Origin: Xestospongia bergquistia
Taxonomy: Eukaryota; Porifera; Demospongiae; Haplosclerida; Petrosiidae
Assembly (NCBI GenBank): GCA_963965975.1
Contig: OZ014422.1
Span: 1,488,001-1,552,000 of the forward strand
Length of the DNA: 64,000 nt
Direction: 5' to 3'
Within the stretch, counting starts at the first letter, position 1. Each line of letters begins with the position of its first letter. Positions 10,631 to 22,248 of the stretch are shown piece after piece. The notes under the pieces were generated by a model. It was not told the DNA's origin and did not search any database. It was given only the letters and a program-made list of their open reading frames with translations. The position numbers and the translations under genes were made by a program.

Positions 10631-13349
10631 TCATTTTTCTGAAGTCATGGCAGCTCTGACCAGAACATTGATACCATTTGTCCAACAGTTCCTATAATAA
10701 TTGAAATTAATTAAAAACACTAGTTATCTGTACACATTCATGACATAAAGACCTCAAATGTTCTCATCTGCTCAGCTGAAAGACTCTTTATGAGATTCAC
10801 CTTCTCCCAAGGATCCTATAACATACAACACAACAGTACAATATGCACACTATACAGGATACTCTATACTATTTATTACAAAACTATAAGTGACTTACAC
10901 TGTCCAGTCTGAAAAATTCTCGGAAATAGATTTCTGACGGATTAACTGGAAAGTTATCTACACAACTCACAAATTAAATTAATTATTATAAATGTTCTTA
11001 CCCATCAAATAGAACCTTGCATATAGAACATCTTTGTTGTCATCCATTTTGTTTGGATCGACACTTCTAATAGCCAGCCAAGTATTATTACTGCAATCTA
11101 AAAGATACAACTAAATGAGACTTGTGTAAGTGTAGCAACTAACCATGTAGAAAATCCATTCCACTCATACAACCACTATTACCATTGTGACCACCTTCAC
11201 CATAATATTCCAATAGAAAATGATATTGTTCATCATCCTACGTATAAGCCAATATTAAAAAACTGTTAGAGTATCTCTAGTAGAATCGACCTACTTGAGC
11301 TTCATCATCTTCTGAGAGTAGAGCTGATTTTAAAGAGATGCCATCCATGTCTTCGGGTACTTGGTATCCACCAAGATCAATGAACGTAGGAGCCTTTTAA
11401 AAGATAACATTGGCATTATTCAAAGATATGATACCATATCAATATTCAATGCTAAAGCTTTTGTCGTTTTATTCTTGGGAATTCCTGGACCCATTGCAAT
11501 AAATGGCACTCGAATATTCTCATCATATGGTTGCCTCTTCTCTCCCTAAATAAAGAATGATTCATTACCATTAATGTTCTATAAAATCATTCTGGGTATA
11601 TAAGTATGAAGATACACAAAGGACCAGCCATGTAAGCATTACAACGTACATGTTGGTTATTTTCCCCAAGATGATAACCTAGTAGAGTATATCAATAATT
11701 AAACATAGACCGCTGTTTCTTACCGTGATCACTGTTATAGAAAATATATGTGTTATTTATAACTCCAGTACTCTACAATGCAGTTCATCAAATAGTTGTA
11801 TTGATAGGATATTATACTTACAGTTAGAGTCTTAACTATAGCTTCTACCAGATCATCAACTGACTCAAGAGTACGTATTCTATCTCTATAGAGATCATCA
11901 ATCACTTCAGCTGATTGTGGAGTCAATGGAGGAGTACCTGATTTGATAACATAGTTTCAAATATATAATGATGCCCTAGTCTTACCATTTGAGAGAATCC
12001 AGTGTTTATCTAGTGCCTGAAATCCATAGGTTGGAGTACGAGGTGCTGATTCATTGTTGAAGTCATTGGCATATTGTGGTGCTGGAGTAGCTGGTCGATG
12101 AGGAGCTGGAGTTGATACGTACATGAAGAAAGGATTTAAACCATCTTTATAGTTTGAGGCACTATCTTTAATGAATTGGACAGCTTGATCACGGACACGA
12201 TCAGTGAAATAGTCCTCCTCGTAATTATCACCATGTTTCTCCTCCTTGCCTTGATTTGATACAGAGTAGTGATAGAATTTACTAGATAAAAAAGTAGTCA
12301 TCAATTGTACTAGCTACTTCAGTTCTCACTAACCTGTTCCCAACCAAAGTGTACCATCTATCCCAACCAGGTGGAATATGCTCAACAGTTATACCAGAAC
12401 CTCCTGTAGCATAGTTATTTAAATATTTACCTATAATTATAATAAAACAATAATAAATTTAGTTGTTTAAAGCTAAAAATGATGTAGCATACCAAAAAAT
12501 CCTGTCTTGTATCCTGCCTTGGACATGTAAGCTCCCATAGTGCTCTGCTCATTACGATCTCTCCAAGATTGATTATCACAACCAGCAGCTACATTATTCT
12601 CATATGTATGATGATTATGGACATATTTCCCAGTAAGAATAGAAGATCTGAAATAATTTAACATAATACACCTTAAAAATCACTTACATTATTTTGGTTC
12701 TTGTCAATACTACATATCATACAATAACATTAACAACAACATAATATACTTTTGACATAATGGATGGCCATCTCTTTATATATAGTAACTGGATATCTGA
12801 TCACCTAACAATGTGACTGGATCTATCTACTGTTAGTCCATGCAATCATATTATATATGAGGTGTCTATATAGACGTGTAACGTTATATTGAATATGTAA
12901 TGGAGGTCATAGGGAGGGTATAGTAATTTAAGAAGAACAATACCTTCTACCTAAATTGTCATATTTGCCATGTAACCTTTACAGGAAATCCCACCCCTAA
13001 ACATGGCACACCACCCCAAAAATCAAGCTACACAAGTACTACAATATGTATATAGTCAATGCTTCTTACCTAGAAGGGCAGCAGACTGGAGTTGTTACAT
13101 ATGCATTTTCAAACATAAGACCTTGTTCAATAAGAAGTGAGTGTAACTTTGGTTGAACATGTAAGGAGCCCAACTTGATATCTTGGTCATCAGTCAAAAT
13201 ATACACTGTACAATTGAATGACTAGTGAAGAGAGCATCACAGATATTACCAATGTTAGGCTTTCCAGCTAATGCTTCTTTGATGCAGGCTGTTATAGAGA
13301 AACAAAACAATGAAAAGATAAAGTACCTCATCTTCTGCAGCAGATTCAT
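10631..13349 (-). CDS. GNS: N-acetylglucosamine-6-sulfatase (GNS-like, lysosomal)
   Basis: Removes the 6-sulfate from N-acetylglucosamine in heparan and keratan sulfate. The ATG at 13349 gives a signal peptide (MRYFIFSLFCFSITA within the first 25 residues). The metal-binding TDDQD follows, then VCCPSR, split by an intron (13072 / 12648) and continued by SSILTGKY. This is the C-x-P-S-R sulfatase signature whose Cys becomes formylglycine. Further blocks are AYMSKAGYKTGFFGKYLNNY, STPAPHRPATPAPQY and SDHGYHLGE, as in human GNS (GKYLNEY, ATPAPHSPWTAAPQY, SDNGYHTGQ). About a dozen exons end at NCWTNGINVLVRAAMTSEK and a TGA at 10631. It is head to head with the thioredoxin-fold gene. Confidence 0.9.
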
Positions 13350-13452
13350 CTATTTGGGTGTGGCTCATCAAACAAGTCCATTCATACCCTGAGAAAACAT
13401 GTGAGTATCAGTTCGCCCCACTATCTGCAAAAAGAGAGGTGTATTGACTACC
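13350..13452. promoter_or_regulatory. Divergent promoter, GNS / ER thioredoxin-fold gene
   Basis: 103 bp separate the two ATGs (13349 minus, 13453 plus). Both proteins have signal peptides, so shared transcription of secretory-pathway genes is plausible. No individual factor site could be assigned. Confidence 0.55.
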
Positions 13453-15036
13453 ATGTTCATTGTATTTTGTTTACTAGTCCTGATAGCTGGGTCCTCAGTG
13501 GCAGAAGAGGAATCTCTTCTTGTTGCTTATTGCAAGCAATCAGCAAGTAGACTAACATATTTATTGCAAACAATTTTATTTACATACTGTGTAATATTTA
13601 GAAGGAGAATGGCGGGACAAACTTCAAAATATGTTAGCAATAACAAAAATTGGAATGACTGAAGTAAGTAAGGATCTGTAATTTCATTGAGATAAAAAAT
13701 TTGATTCATATAATATCAGCTGTTTTGTGACAATGTTCCTCAAAATGGTATCGCTGTTGCTACTGTGATTGGTGGGAAATACGAAGTGGTTGTTAAATCA
13801 GAAGATCAAAATATAGATGACTTCTTAGCAAACATTTTAAAGTATGTATTATGCTATTATGTTTACTGCTTAGTTACTATATCTGTTCTCAGGAAAATGA
13901 GCAGTTCTAGAATTAAACAAATCAGTCATCCTACTGAATTAGAAGAAATACTAACTACAGATCAGGAAATCATCTTAGCCTCTATAAGAGGACAAGATTC
14001 ATTAGGTATTTGTTAGAAGGATAATTTGTAAATACAACTTAAAATATTTTTATCACAGAACACAGAGTTTTTCAGCAACTAGCACTCTCAATTGGAGTTC
14101 CCGATAATCTTATAATTGCAGCCATTCACCATCCAGAGTTGGTTTCTACTGATGTAGTATTGAATAGTAGCAAAGCTATGGAACTATGGTTTATAAAAAA
14201 CAAAAAATGGGTAGCACTGCATCTTAAGGACATAGAAGATGAGATCACTCCTGAGGAAATCCATTATCATATCTTAACATATGTCAGACATATAAAATAT
14301 CCACCATTTGTAAGCTTTAACAATCCTCCATCTATCCATGTCTATCTATCTCTCCATTCATTCATATTGGCATTTATTCTTCATAAACCCATTTATCATC
14401 ATCCATCCATTTGTCCTTCCATCCATTTGTCATCTTTCTTCCAGTTTGTTTACACAGGAGATGATTTTGAAGATGAATACAGTGGGTCAAGATTAGACTT
14501 TCTTTTAGTCTTTCATACTGCTGATCAACAAGAAGAAATGAAGAAAAAAATTGTGATGCCATTATCAGAGGAATTTAGACTCTACTATGCCTTCATTCTA
14601 ATTGATGGGTAAATTGTTGATGGTAAAAAAACTTTGCTAGCCATTATCTCTTCAATATAGAGAAAAATATCCTGAAATGATGAAGAAATATAAAGTCCAA
14701 GACAAGTCATTACCTCATTTGTTAGCACTTAAAAATGAGCAGGTAAACTAGTGTTCTCTGCTGTAGAGTAATTGCCTTTAATATTGGTCCTATCCATCAG
14801 ACAAGGGGTATTAGCATTGATGGTAGTAAAGTCCCCTATACTGTTGATAGTCTTATTAATATATTAACACTAGTGAGGAAGGAAACACCTAGAACTCTGT
14901 CAGTTGGTAAGTGTTATTTATGTAATAGGACAATTCTCATTATATGATATTTATTGTAGAATCAGATGATGAAGAAGAACAATCCTCATCAGATGAACCA
15001 CCTTCATCTGATCATCAACCTCACACAGAACTTTGA
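13453..15036 (+). CDS. ER-resident thioredoxin-fold (PDI-like, CxxC-less) protein
   Basis: The ATG at 13453 starts a clear signal peptide (MFIVFCLLVLIAGSSVAEEE). About eight short exons can be joined in phase. They encode FCDNVPQNGIAVATV, then SHPTELEEILTTDQEIILASI...FQQLALSIG, a thioredoxin-like domain resembling PDI b domains. A second unit has LDFLLVFHTADQQEEM...YAFILIDGEKYPEMMKKYKV...LPHLLALKNEQ, typical of a PDI b' domain. An acidic Ser/Glu tail ends in HTEL, a variant of the ER-retrieval signal. No CxxC redox site was seen, so a chaperone or substrate-binding role is more likely than oxidation. The intron at about 14311-14443 contains ATCCATC repeats. Confidence 0.65.
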
Positions 15037-15858
15037 TATTTTGAACCTCAATAAATACCTGCTATATTAGTCTATTATAACTGTGTATTGACAACAGTGA
15101 TTAAAATATCTATTCTCAATTTAGTATTGGATTGTAAAAATTATTGTCACCAAAATGTCTCATCCTGTTCCAGATACCCCATATTAATGTTGCTAAGTGC
15201 AACTTGTCAGTACAATATGTGGGTAATATGACAGGGTGAGGTCTTCAGACTGATCTCTATCTACCACTTAGCACTCTCTTGAGTGATTGCATGGTCGCTT
15301 GATAGAGGAGCCATCAGACCATAGATGGTAGTAGATGGTGTAATGAAAGGTTACAACCTTAAGAGGTTGTAGGTTTTCGAAGTAAGCGTTATTTGAATGG
15401 TTCTCCAACTGATGAACGAAGTAAGCGAAGGAAGCGACAGTAATGTCGATTCCAAGTAACTAGTTCACACCAGAGGATCATTTTGACTGCTCTGATAATA
15501 TGAACTAGTATTGATTCTCAGCTATCTAACTGCGAATGAAATAGAAGACTTTCTTGCTGTCTTTTATACTTGTACGGTAATGCTGAATAGGTGCAATCTA
15601 TTAATAGTAACAGACATGATGTAATTCTTCCTAGAATGGTATTGTTATAATTGGGTTTAGGACAATTATGTACTGTACAATGCTTCTCAACGTTATGATG
15701 TCATTGTTACATCATTCTATAAATAGATTTGCACGGCGATGATACTAGTCTAGTGACGAGAGGAAATTTATACAAAGCAAAACATAGATATTGTAGTTAA
15801 CAATACACAATTACATAATAAAAAGTCTAACTATTATGCAAGAAATGACATGCATGAT
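15037..15858. other. Non-coding flank, duplicated at 32600-33010
   Basis: No gene was seen. From about 15165 to 15620 the sequence (CATCCTGTTCCAGATAC, TTGCTAAGTGCAACTTG, ACCACTTAGCACTC, GGTTGTAGG) reappears at 32600-33010 at moderate divergence, in the same position downstream of the GTPase gene. A segment near 15290-15385 has tRNA-like A- and B-box resemblance (GGTCGCTTGATAGAGGAG, then TTGTAGGTTTTCGAA). It may be an old tRNA-derived SINE or simply flank duplicated with the GTPase-chitin synthase unit. Confidence 0.5.
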
Positions 15859-17094
15859 TTATTCTGTCTTTTTTTTTTCAGTTTCAATATGCTCGCCTTG
15901 TAGCCATTTAATAAAACCTTCAAAAAATCCAGCAACGTGTCCAAGAACCCAAACTTGGTCCCCTCTCTTCTTGATATATTCTTTAACGTACATACTAAAA
16001 CTAGAATCTTCATCTTTTAGTTGTTTTCCTAAAATAGAACCAACTGGGAGTCCTCGATCAGCCACATTCTGAGTTGTATTTGTTGAACTGGACTGACTTG
16101 AATTCTGTTGTACAAGGTTGGGATCAGGTATAGGTGATGTAGTAACGTTTTCTTCTTCTTCTTCTCCTGGTAATGGTACATCACATTCTGATGGATCATC
16201 ATATATAGTGTCAGGTACCGGTACTTCACCGGGAGATGTCTCAATCACACGCTCAGATGGCTTATGAACATCTAATGGAGGCATTGGTTGTTCACAATCA
16301 TTACTAACTATTTTAATCCTGTGACGATTGGCTTGAAGAAGGGCTGATACAGCTGCCTTGCGCATGTGATCAGTACATTCCATCCAAAACCACACAAACC
16401 AATCATCCCTGCCTGGAAGAGTCCACGGGTTTTCTCGGCATAGGCCTTGCTTATATGACCCAACAGGAATAGCTCGCACAGCTTTTAGCTCCTCATCAGA
16501 CATTTTAACTTGTTTTTTTAGAGTTTGTTTGATCTTTTCTTCAAGATCCCAAACTCGATTAGTAAAGTAAAAGTCAAGTTCTTCATCGGGAGGGCAAAAT
16601 TGAGCAATATTGTTAGCAAAAGTGAGAATAAAGACAGTATGCTTCCAGAACTTACTTGTAAATACCTCAGTGAATTTCTTTATTGTATTACTGTGAACTC
16701 GAGTAGGGAATCTTGTGCCATCCATTCTAAAACAAAACAAAGCTAGATCATGTGGATAACATTCACTACGACGAAGTGTCTCCACCATTTTTTCATCCTC
16801 CTCTTCACTATCCATACCAAAACCTGGTGTGTCCCATATTTCTACATGAACTCCATTTTGATCCAAACTGTAATACTTGATTTCCATGGTGCCTGCATCA
16901 AACTTTTCTCCTTCATTAGCTACTTCCTTGCCAAGTAGACCATTGATCAATGTTGACTTGCCTTGACCTGTCTCTCCGATCACAACTAGTTTCAAACGTT
17001 GTCGAAGGCTGTCTTGTAAGAAAGACTTGACTATATCAGCATAGAATTCATCCCGGACGCTTTGTTGAGCTGGGGGCTCTTCCAAGGATGCCAT
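15859..17094 (-). CDS. AIG1/GIMAP-like GTPase, copy A
   Basis: Intronless gene of 411 aa. Residues ~33-40 form a beta strand (RLKLVVI) leading into the P-loop GETGQGKST (40-48, G1). DTPGFG (88-93) is G3. HTVFILTFAN (~156-165) resembles the G4 strand, without a canonical N/TKxD. A helical segment, EEKIKQTLKKQ, and the conserved block RDDWFVWFWMECTDHM follow. A Glu/Pro/Ser-rich linker with DVPLPGEEEEEN comes next. The C-terminal block SSFSMYVKEYIKKRG..VWVLGHVAGF is shared with copy B. The family is AIG1-like within TRAFAC GTPases; relation to septins is an alternative. It is transcribed away from chitin synthase A, whose ATG lies 345 bp off. Function unknown. Confidence 0.8.
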   Translation of the reverse strand: MASLEEPPAQQSVRDEFYADIVKSFLQDSLRQRLKLVVIGETGQGKSTLINGLLGKEVANEGEKFDAGTMEIKYYSLDQNGVHVEIWDTPGFGMDSEEEDEKMVETLRRSECYPHDLALFCFRMDGTRFPTRVHSNTIKKFTEVFTSKFWKHTVFILTFANNIAQFCPPDEELDFYFTNRVWDLEEKIKQTLKKQVKMSDEELKAVRAIPVGSYKQGLCRENPWTLPGRDDWFVWFWMECTDHMRKAAVSALLQANRHRIKIVSNDCEQPMPPLDVHKPSERVIETSPGEVPVPDTIYDDPSECDVPLPGEEEEENVTTSPIPDPNLVQQNSSQSSSTNTTQNVADRGLPVGSILGKQLKDEDSSFSMYVKEYIKKRGDQVWVLGHVAGFFEGFIKWLQGEHIETEKKKTE

Positions 17095-17439
17095 TTAGAT
17101 AGTCATCCGGTTTTTTTTGGGGGGGGGGGGGGCTTAGCAGGATTAGCGCCTCCTTTAACCTCAAAGCAATGCTATATATTTTAACTACCTGAAAATTAAT
17201 AGTTTGATTTTTAAGCAAATAAGTTGGTGATGGAGAGTGTAAAAGGATAAATTTTGGGTCTTGAACTGGTTTAATTATTCATTATTATTGATATTAATGA
17301 TTATGAATAACTTGTGATCGTGTCATTTTGTCTATTTTTGGTATCTAACACGTGAATAAGTTCACCTATTCATCGCCTGCTAACTAGATTCATGCATCAC
17401 CATGGTAATTAAGAAAGATAAGTTTACTTCAGCTCAGTT
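17095..17439. promoter_or_regulatory. Divergent promoter, GTPase A / chitin synthase A
   Basis: A 345-bp spacer between two start codons. It contains a T8-G14 homopolymer tract at about 17112-17132, an unusual G-run in an AT-rich region. A GTGATCGTGTCATTTTG stretch and CACGTGAATAAG (E-box CACGTG near 17350) may be regulatory. In copy B the spacer is only about 70 bp, so most of this sequence is either an insertion or dispensable. Confidence 0.5.
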
Positions 17440-17920
17440 ATGGCAAGTAGCAATTCTCTGGAAATAACTTACCAGCAATCTGTAAGAGACGAGACTGTAA
17501 ACTCTATTGAAGACACTGAAGAGAATGGAACATCATCCTCACAAGATCAACGCATTTTTCAGTCCAAGAAACGTACCGTCAAGATCATTGTCTGGTTTGT
17601 TAAACTGCTTCTTTTTGGTGGAGTACTCACTTGTCTCGTTCTCAGTAAACTCACTATAATCAAGATTATTGCAGAATTACATCTTTTGAGTAACTTCAGT
17701 ATCATTCATATTCCAAATGATACCCCTAAAGGCAACTCTCTTATACATGCTGCTAACCTTTATTGGATGCTGTTCTTTATAGTAATGATACCCAATTTGA
17801 TTGCATGGATACGAGCAATATTTAATGGACTGTTAACCAAATCTCCTAGTCATCCATGGCCCAAAAGATCTGCAATGTTAGGAGTAAGTGAAGTTTTTCT
17901 TAATACGATAATATCATGTA

Positions 17921-17962
<42 letters not shown>

Positions 17963-20900
17963 GAGTAATTTCTCTTCATTTCTAAATTTTCCTTTCTATA
18001 GGGTATACTAAATGCAGGTATGGAGGCAGTTGCAGAATCATTTCTTGTGTTCTATGTCTTCATTACTCTTCCACCTGAGATATCTGTTATTTTGATGTGT
18101 GGAGTATTTAGTACACAGTCACTGTTTCAAGCTGTTATTAATGTATACTATTATTGCAAACGTGGTAATAAAGATTATTCTCCCATTGGACATGCTAATC
18201 TCATACTTCAATATGGAAAACGCATTCACTTCTTTGTTAATTTCATCATGATATGTGGTCTTCTCTGTCAAATACTTGGTTTATTGTGTGTAATGACATT
18301 TAGTTTGAAAGCCTATCTTGATGTGGGACATAATAGGATATTAGGATTAGCACTTGTCATACCATGTTTGTTAATGCTATCCTTTAGTTGGTCGAGTCTA
18401 ATACAGAAGTTCACATTCATTCCAAGCCAATCATCGATACAAAAGGCATTAAACAGAAAAAGAACTCATACATTACGTCAAGAAGATTATAATGAGATAA
18501 CTATAACAGCAAGATGGAAAACAAGTAAGATATGTATATACGTGTAATTCATACAAGTGTAGTGTATGTATCAAACTAACCTTTCATAGTGTATGAACCT
18601 TCTATATGCTGCATATATATAATAATAACATAACTACTCAAAATGCTTCAAACTACTATTATATTAATGTTATGGTAAATGTTAATAACTTACATTAATA
18701 TTGTAGGTTTTATAGCGACATCTGTTCGTCTCCTCGTTTATCCCATAGCTAGTTATATTATCTTTCGATTCATGTATCACTTGCAGACAAATGAACTAGT
18801 TGATCCATGGGCAATTGATAAAGATACACAACTCACTATTTCACAAGCTTTTAACTGGAACAGTTTCTACAAGGCAGTTTTCTCTGTACATGTTGTTACC
18901 AGTTTCTTAGCTTATATTTTGTCGTGGCTTGCTTGTTATATGACTCTACATGTATTTGGACTAGGACTACCAATATTACTGGCTACACCTGTTACTATAG
19001 CTGTTTATTTTATATCAAACTCTTCAGCAGAGATACTCGGAAGGATTATTATACTGTTTCCATTTGAAGCTAAAGATGTAACACTGCTGGATTGGAAAGA
19101 CACTATAGTGTCAAAATGGTATGCTATTGCTTTTGGGTTGTCTTTCTTACTTTGGATTGGACAACAACTAGCATCAGGTTTCAATCTTTACAGAGCTAAG
19201 AATGCCATTCTTGCTTCTGATGAGAACATGTTTGTTAGACCTTATTACAACAGTGTTCTATTAGAGCAATACTTAGCTATCAATCGTGATGTATCTCATC
19301 AAGCACAAGTGAGAAAAGATGGTAGTCGGGAACCTTGTCAAGTTTTTATATGTTCAACAATGTTTCGAGAAAACTTTACAGAAATGAGACAAATGCTTAA
19401 GTCAATTAATCGTGTTGCCAAATATTATAGACATCAAATACACAGAATACATGATCGCTTCGAATCACATATCTTTTTTGATGGTGGCTGTCAAGAAGAT
19501 GAACTCTCATCATTTGCAATACAACTTATGAGTTTAGTAAATGAAGTATTAGGTGTGGAATTGACACAAACAAAGAAACAGAAGACACCTTATGGTTATC
19601 GTTTTACATGGACACTTCAAGATTGTATGCCATTTGTTGTTCATCTCAAGGACAATTTAAAAGTTCGGAACAAAAAGAGATGGAGTCAAGTTATGTACAT
19701 GAACTATGTGCTCGATCATCGCTCTGACAAAGATGGACTTGATCTCAACAATACTTTTATACTTACTACAGATGCTGATATTGATTTCCAAGCAGAGTCA
19801 GCTGTAGTTCTCTTGGATATGTTAGCTCGTGATCCACAAGTAGGTGCAGTGTGTTCACGTACTCATCCACTTGGGAGTGGTCCTATTTACTGGTATCAAA
19901 TCTTTGACTATGCTGTAGGTCATTGGTTACAAAAAGGTGCTGAACATATACTAGGCTCTGTCTTATGTTGTCCAGGTTGTTTTAGTATTTTTCGTTGTTC
20001 AGCACTTCAGGATTGCTTGTGTACATATTCTAGTGAGGTTAACAATGCAATGGAGTTCTTAATGAAGGATATGGGTGAAGATAGGTGGTTGTGTACACTT
20101 CTTGTAGAAAATGGTTGGAGATTGGAGTACTGTGCTATATCTAATGATTACACATATTGTCCTGTGGAGTTTGAAGAGTTCTTTAAACAACGTCGTCGTT
20201 GGATTCCATCAACTGTAGCTAATTTATGGCTATTGATATCAAAAGCAACTAAAATCACAGCCAATAATGAAGCAGTTAGTTGGTTTTTTATCATCTATGA
20301 GATTTTTGTTATTATCTCAACAATAATATCTCCAGCTACTGTTATTTTAGTTATAGCATCTGGGCTATCAGCTGCCTTTGGTTTGAACGGTGTTGCTGTA
20401 ATAATCACTCTAGTTATAATTGCTGTCTTTTATGGAATAATTTGTGTTTTCACTAGTCAGAAAACTCAACTAGATATTGCCAAAGGTCTGACCTTCCTTT
20501 TTGCTGTTATAATGGCTGTTGTAGTTGTTGGAATTATTAAAGAGACTGTTGAAGATATTATTAAACAGGGTAGCAACCACCATGACATTGAAAGTAATGA
20601 ATCAAATCGCAACTTTACTGATACCAATCCTATGCTTCCTATTGCTGAAAGCACTATATACATAAGTCTCTTTGGTGTTATTTTTATAATAACTGCCATA
20701 CTCCATTTTTCTGAGAGTTTTGCTCTCTTTCATTGCTTATGGTACCTTCTGGGTTTGCCTTCTGGTTATCTTCTACTTCTAATATATTCTTGTGCTAACC
20801 TCAACAGCAGAAGCTGGGGTACACGAGAAGGAAGTATTGCAACACCAAGTATATTCTCTGTGATCTGGCAAACAAGTAAAACTTTTATAATAAAACGTTT

Positions 20901-22248
20901 GAACAAAAACAAATTAAATAAGAAAGATCCAATAGAACAGGTGGCAATAATTGATGATAAAATACATGTACATCAGAAGTTTGAACAATCTTCAATAGAT
21001 CTAGAAAATCTTCCTAATCAAAGAACATTTGGTAAGCTGTGTACATACACTTCATGATTCCATATTAACATACTTTTTATAGAAACATTTACGTATACTG
21101 GTACAGAATATCCCTGGTTGATGAATTGGCTTAAAAGTGTCCAAAGTGAAGTGAGTTATACAACAAATTGTCTGTTTAGTGTTACAATAACGATAACTAT
21201 TTGTACACAGCAATTCTATGATCTGTTTGCTAAAGAAGGCTACACTGAAGAATGGTATGTGTCTGGAATGACCAAGAAGGTAAGTTGTCTCTTCTAACTC
21301 TGTGTAATATTAATGTAACCATGATCTAGGAGTTAACAGATATTGGAGTGAAACCTATAGGATATATTCGTCACTTGGATAAAGCCATTAAGAAACTTCC
21401 TCAAACTTTAATTCAAGTTGGATTACCAGTAATATACAACAACTTGTCATGATTAAATGAGTTTCTATTTCCTGTAGAAGTGTATTGAGAGTTGGATCAT
21501 TGATCTAAAAATGGATACCGAAGAGGATAGATACATTGATAAATTTCATGAGGCTGGGTACTATGGAGAATCAGATGTAGAAAATCTCAAAAATATAACT
21601 GCAGAAGAACTGAAAAAAGACATAGGTATCTATAAGAAAGGTATTTTTTAAAATTTGTTAAACAATCATGATATTTAACGTTCTTCAGCTCATATTAAGA
21701 GGTTAATGCAGGGGATAAATGGGTTAAAAATAAGAAATGAAGGTATGAATGCTCCTTCATCAATTTATATATTATGTTCTATTATAATATTAGACGAGGA
21801 AAGAGTTGCAAAAACCCAAATGAAATTGCAACTAAACTGTGATCATCCCAATGGCCACCTTGAAGATGATGAGATGACATTTTGGTTAAACATGATTGAA
21901 ACTGTCCTTAGACCTACTCCTGATGGCTTGTCACATGTTAATGAATTACGTGACGATCTCAATAATCTTCGTAATTATACCCTCATAGCAATGCTGTTAA
22001 TTAACCTTATTTGGCTGATTCTTCTCACAATATTTACTTTTGAAGATTTAGGAACATTTGGTCTCAGTACTCAACTTCTTGGTTTGCTGTTCTTAGCTGT
22101 ATATGGCATATTACTGTCAGTACAGTTTGTGGGTATGTTACTACATAGATTAGTAACATTGGCTCATTATATTGCTCGTCTCAATCAAGCTTTACCTGTT
22201 GAGCACACAGTGACACTAACAATGACAATAGCTAACAGCTCTGTCTGA
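17440..22248 (+). CDS. Chitin synthase (GT2) with tandem SAM domains, copy A
   Basis: Nine exons (17440-17883, 18002-18524, 18707-21031, 21083-21150, 21211-21279, 21330-21428, 21478-21640, 21689-21742, 21794-22248) join exactly in frame to 1399 aa. About nine membrane helices occupy residues 45-500. The cytosolic GT2 domain has CSTMFRE, HIFFDGG, DADIDF (~677, metal/UDP), GEDRWL (~779, catalytic D) and QRRRW (~817, product binding), the signature of processive chitin synthases. Five or more helices follow, then SWGTRE (~1025), a hallmark of animal chitin synthases. Two consecutive SAM domains (~1100-1175 and ~1178-1245) and a final two-helix hairpin ending HRLVTLAHYIA complete it. It polymerises GlcNAc from UDP-GlcNAc at the plasma membrane. 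Hyaluronan or another product is less likely given EDR/QRRRW/SWGTRE. Confidence 0.88.
17925..17960. repeat. (TA)n microsatellite
   Basis: TA run in intron 1 of chitin synthase A, absent at the same place in copies B and C. Confidence 0.9.

Noticed and set aside
14374-14562. Minus-strand frame with MTNGWKDKWMDDDKWV
   Set aside because: Antisense to the thioredoxin-fold gene and to an ATCCATC intron repeat.
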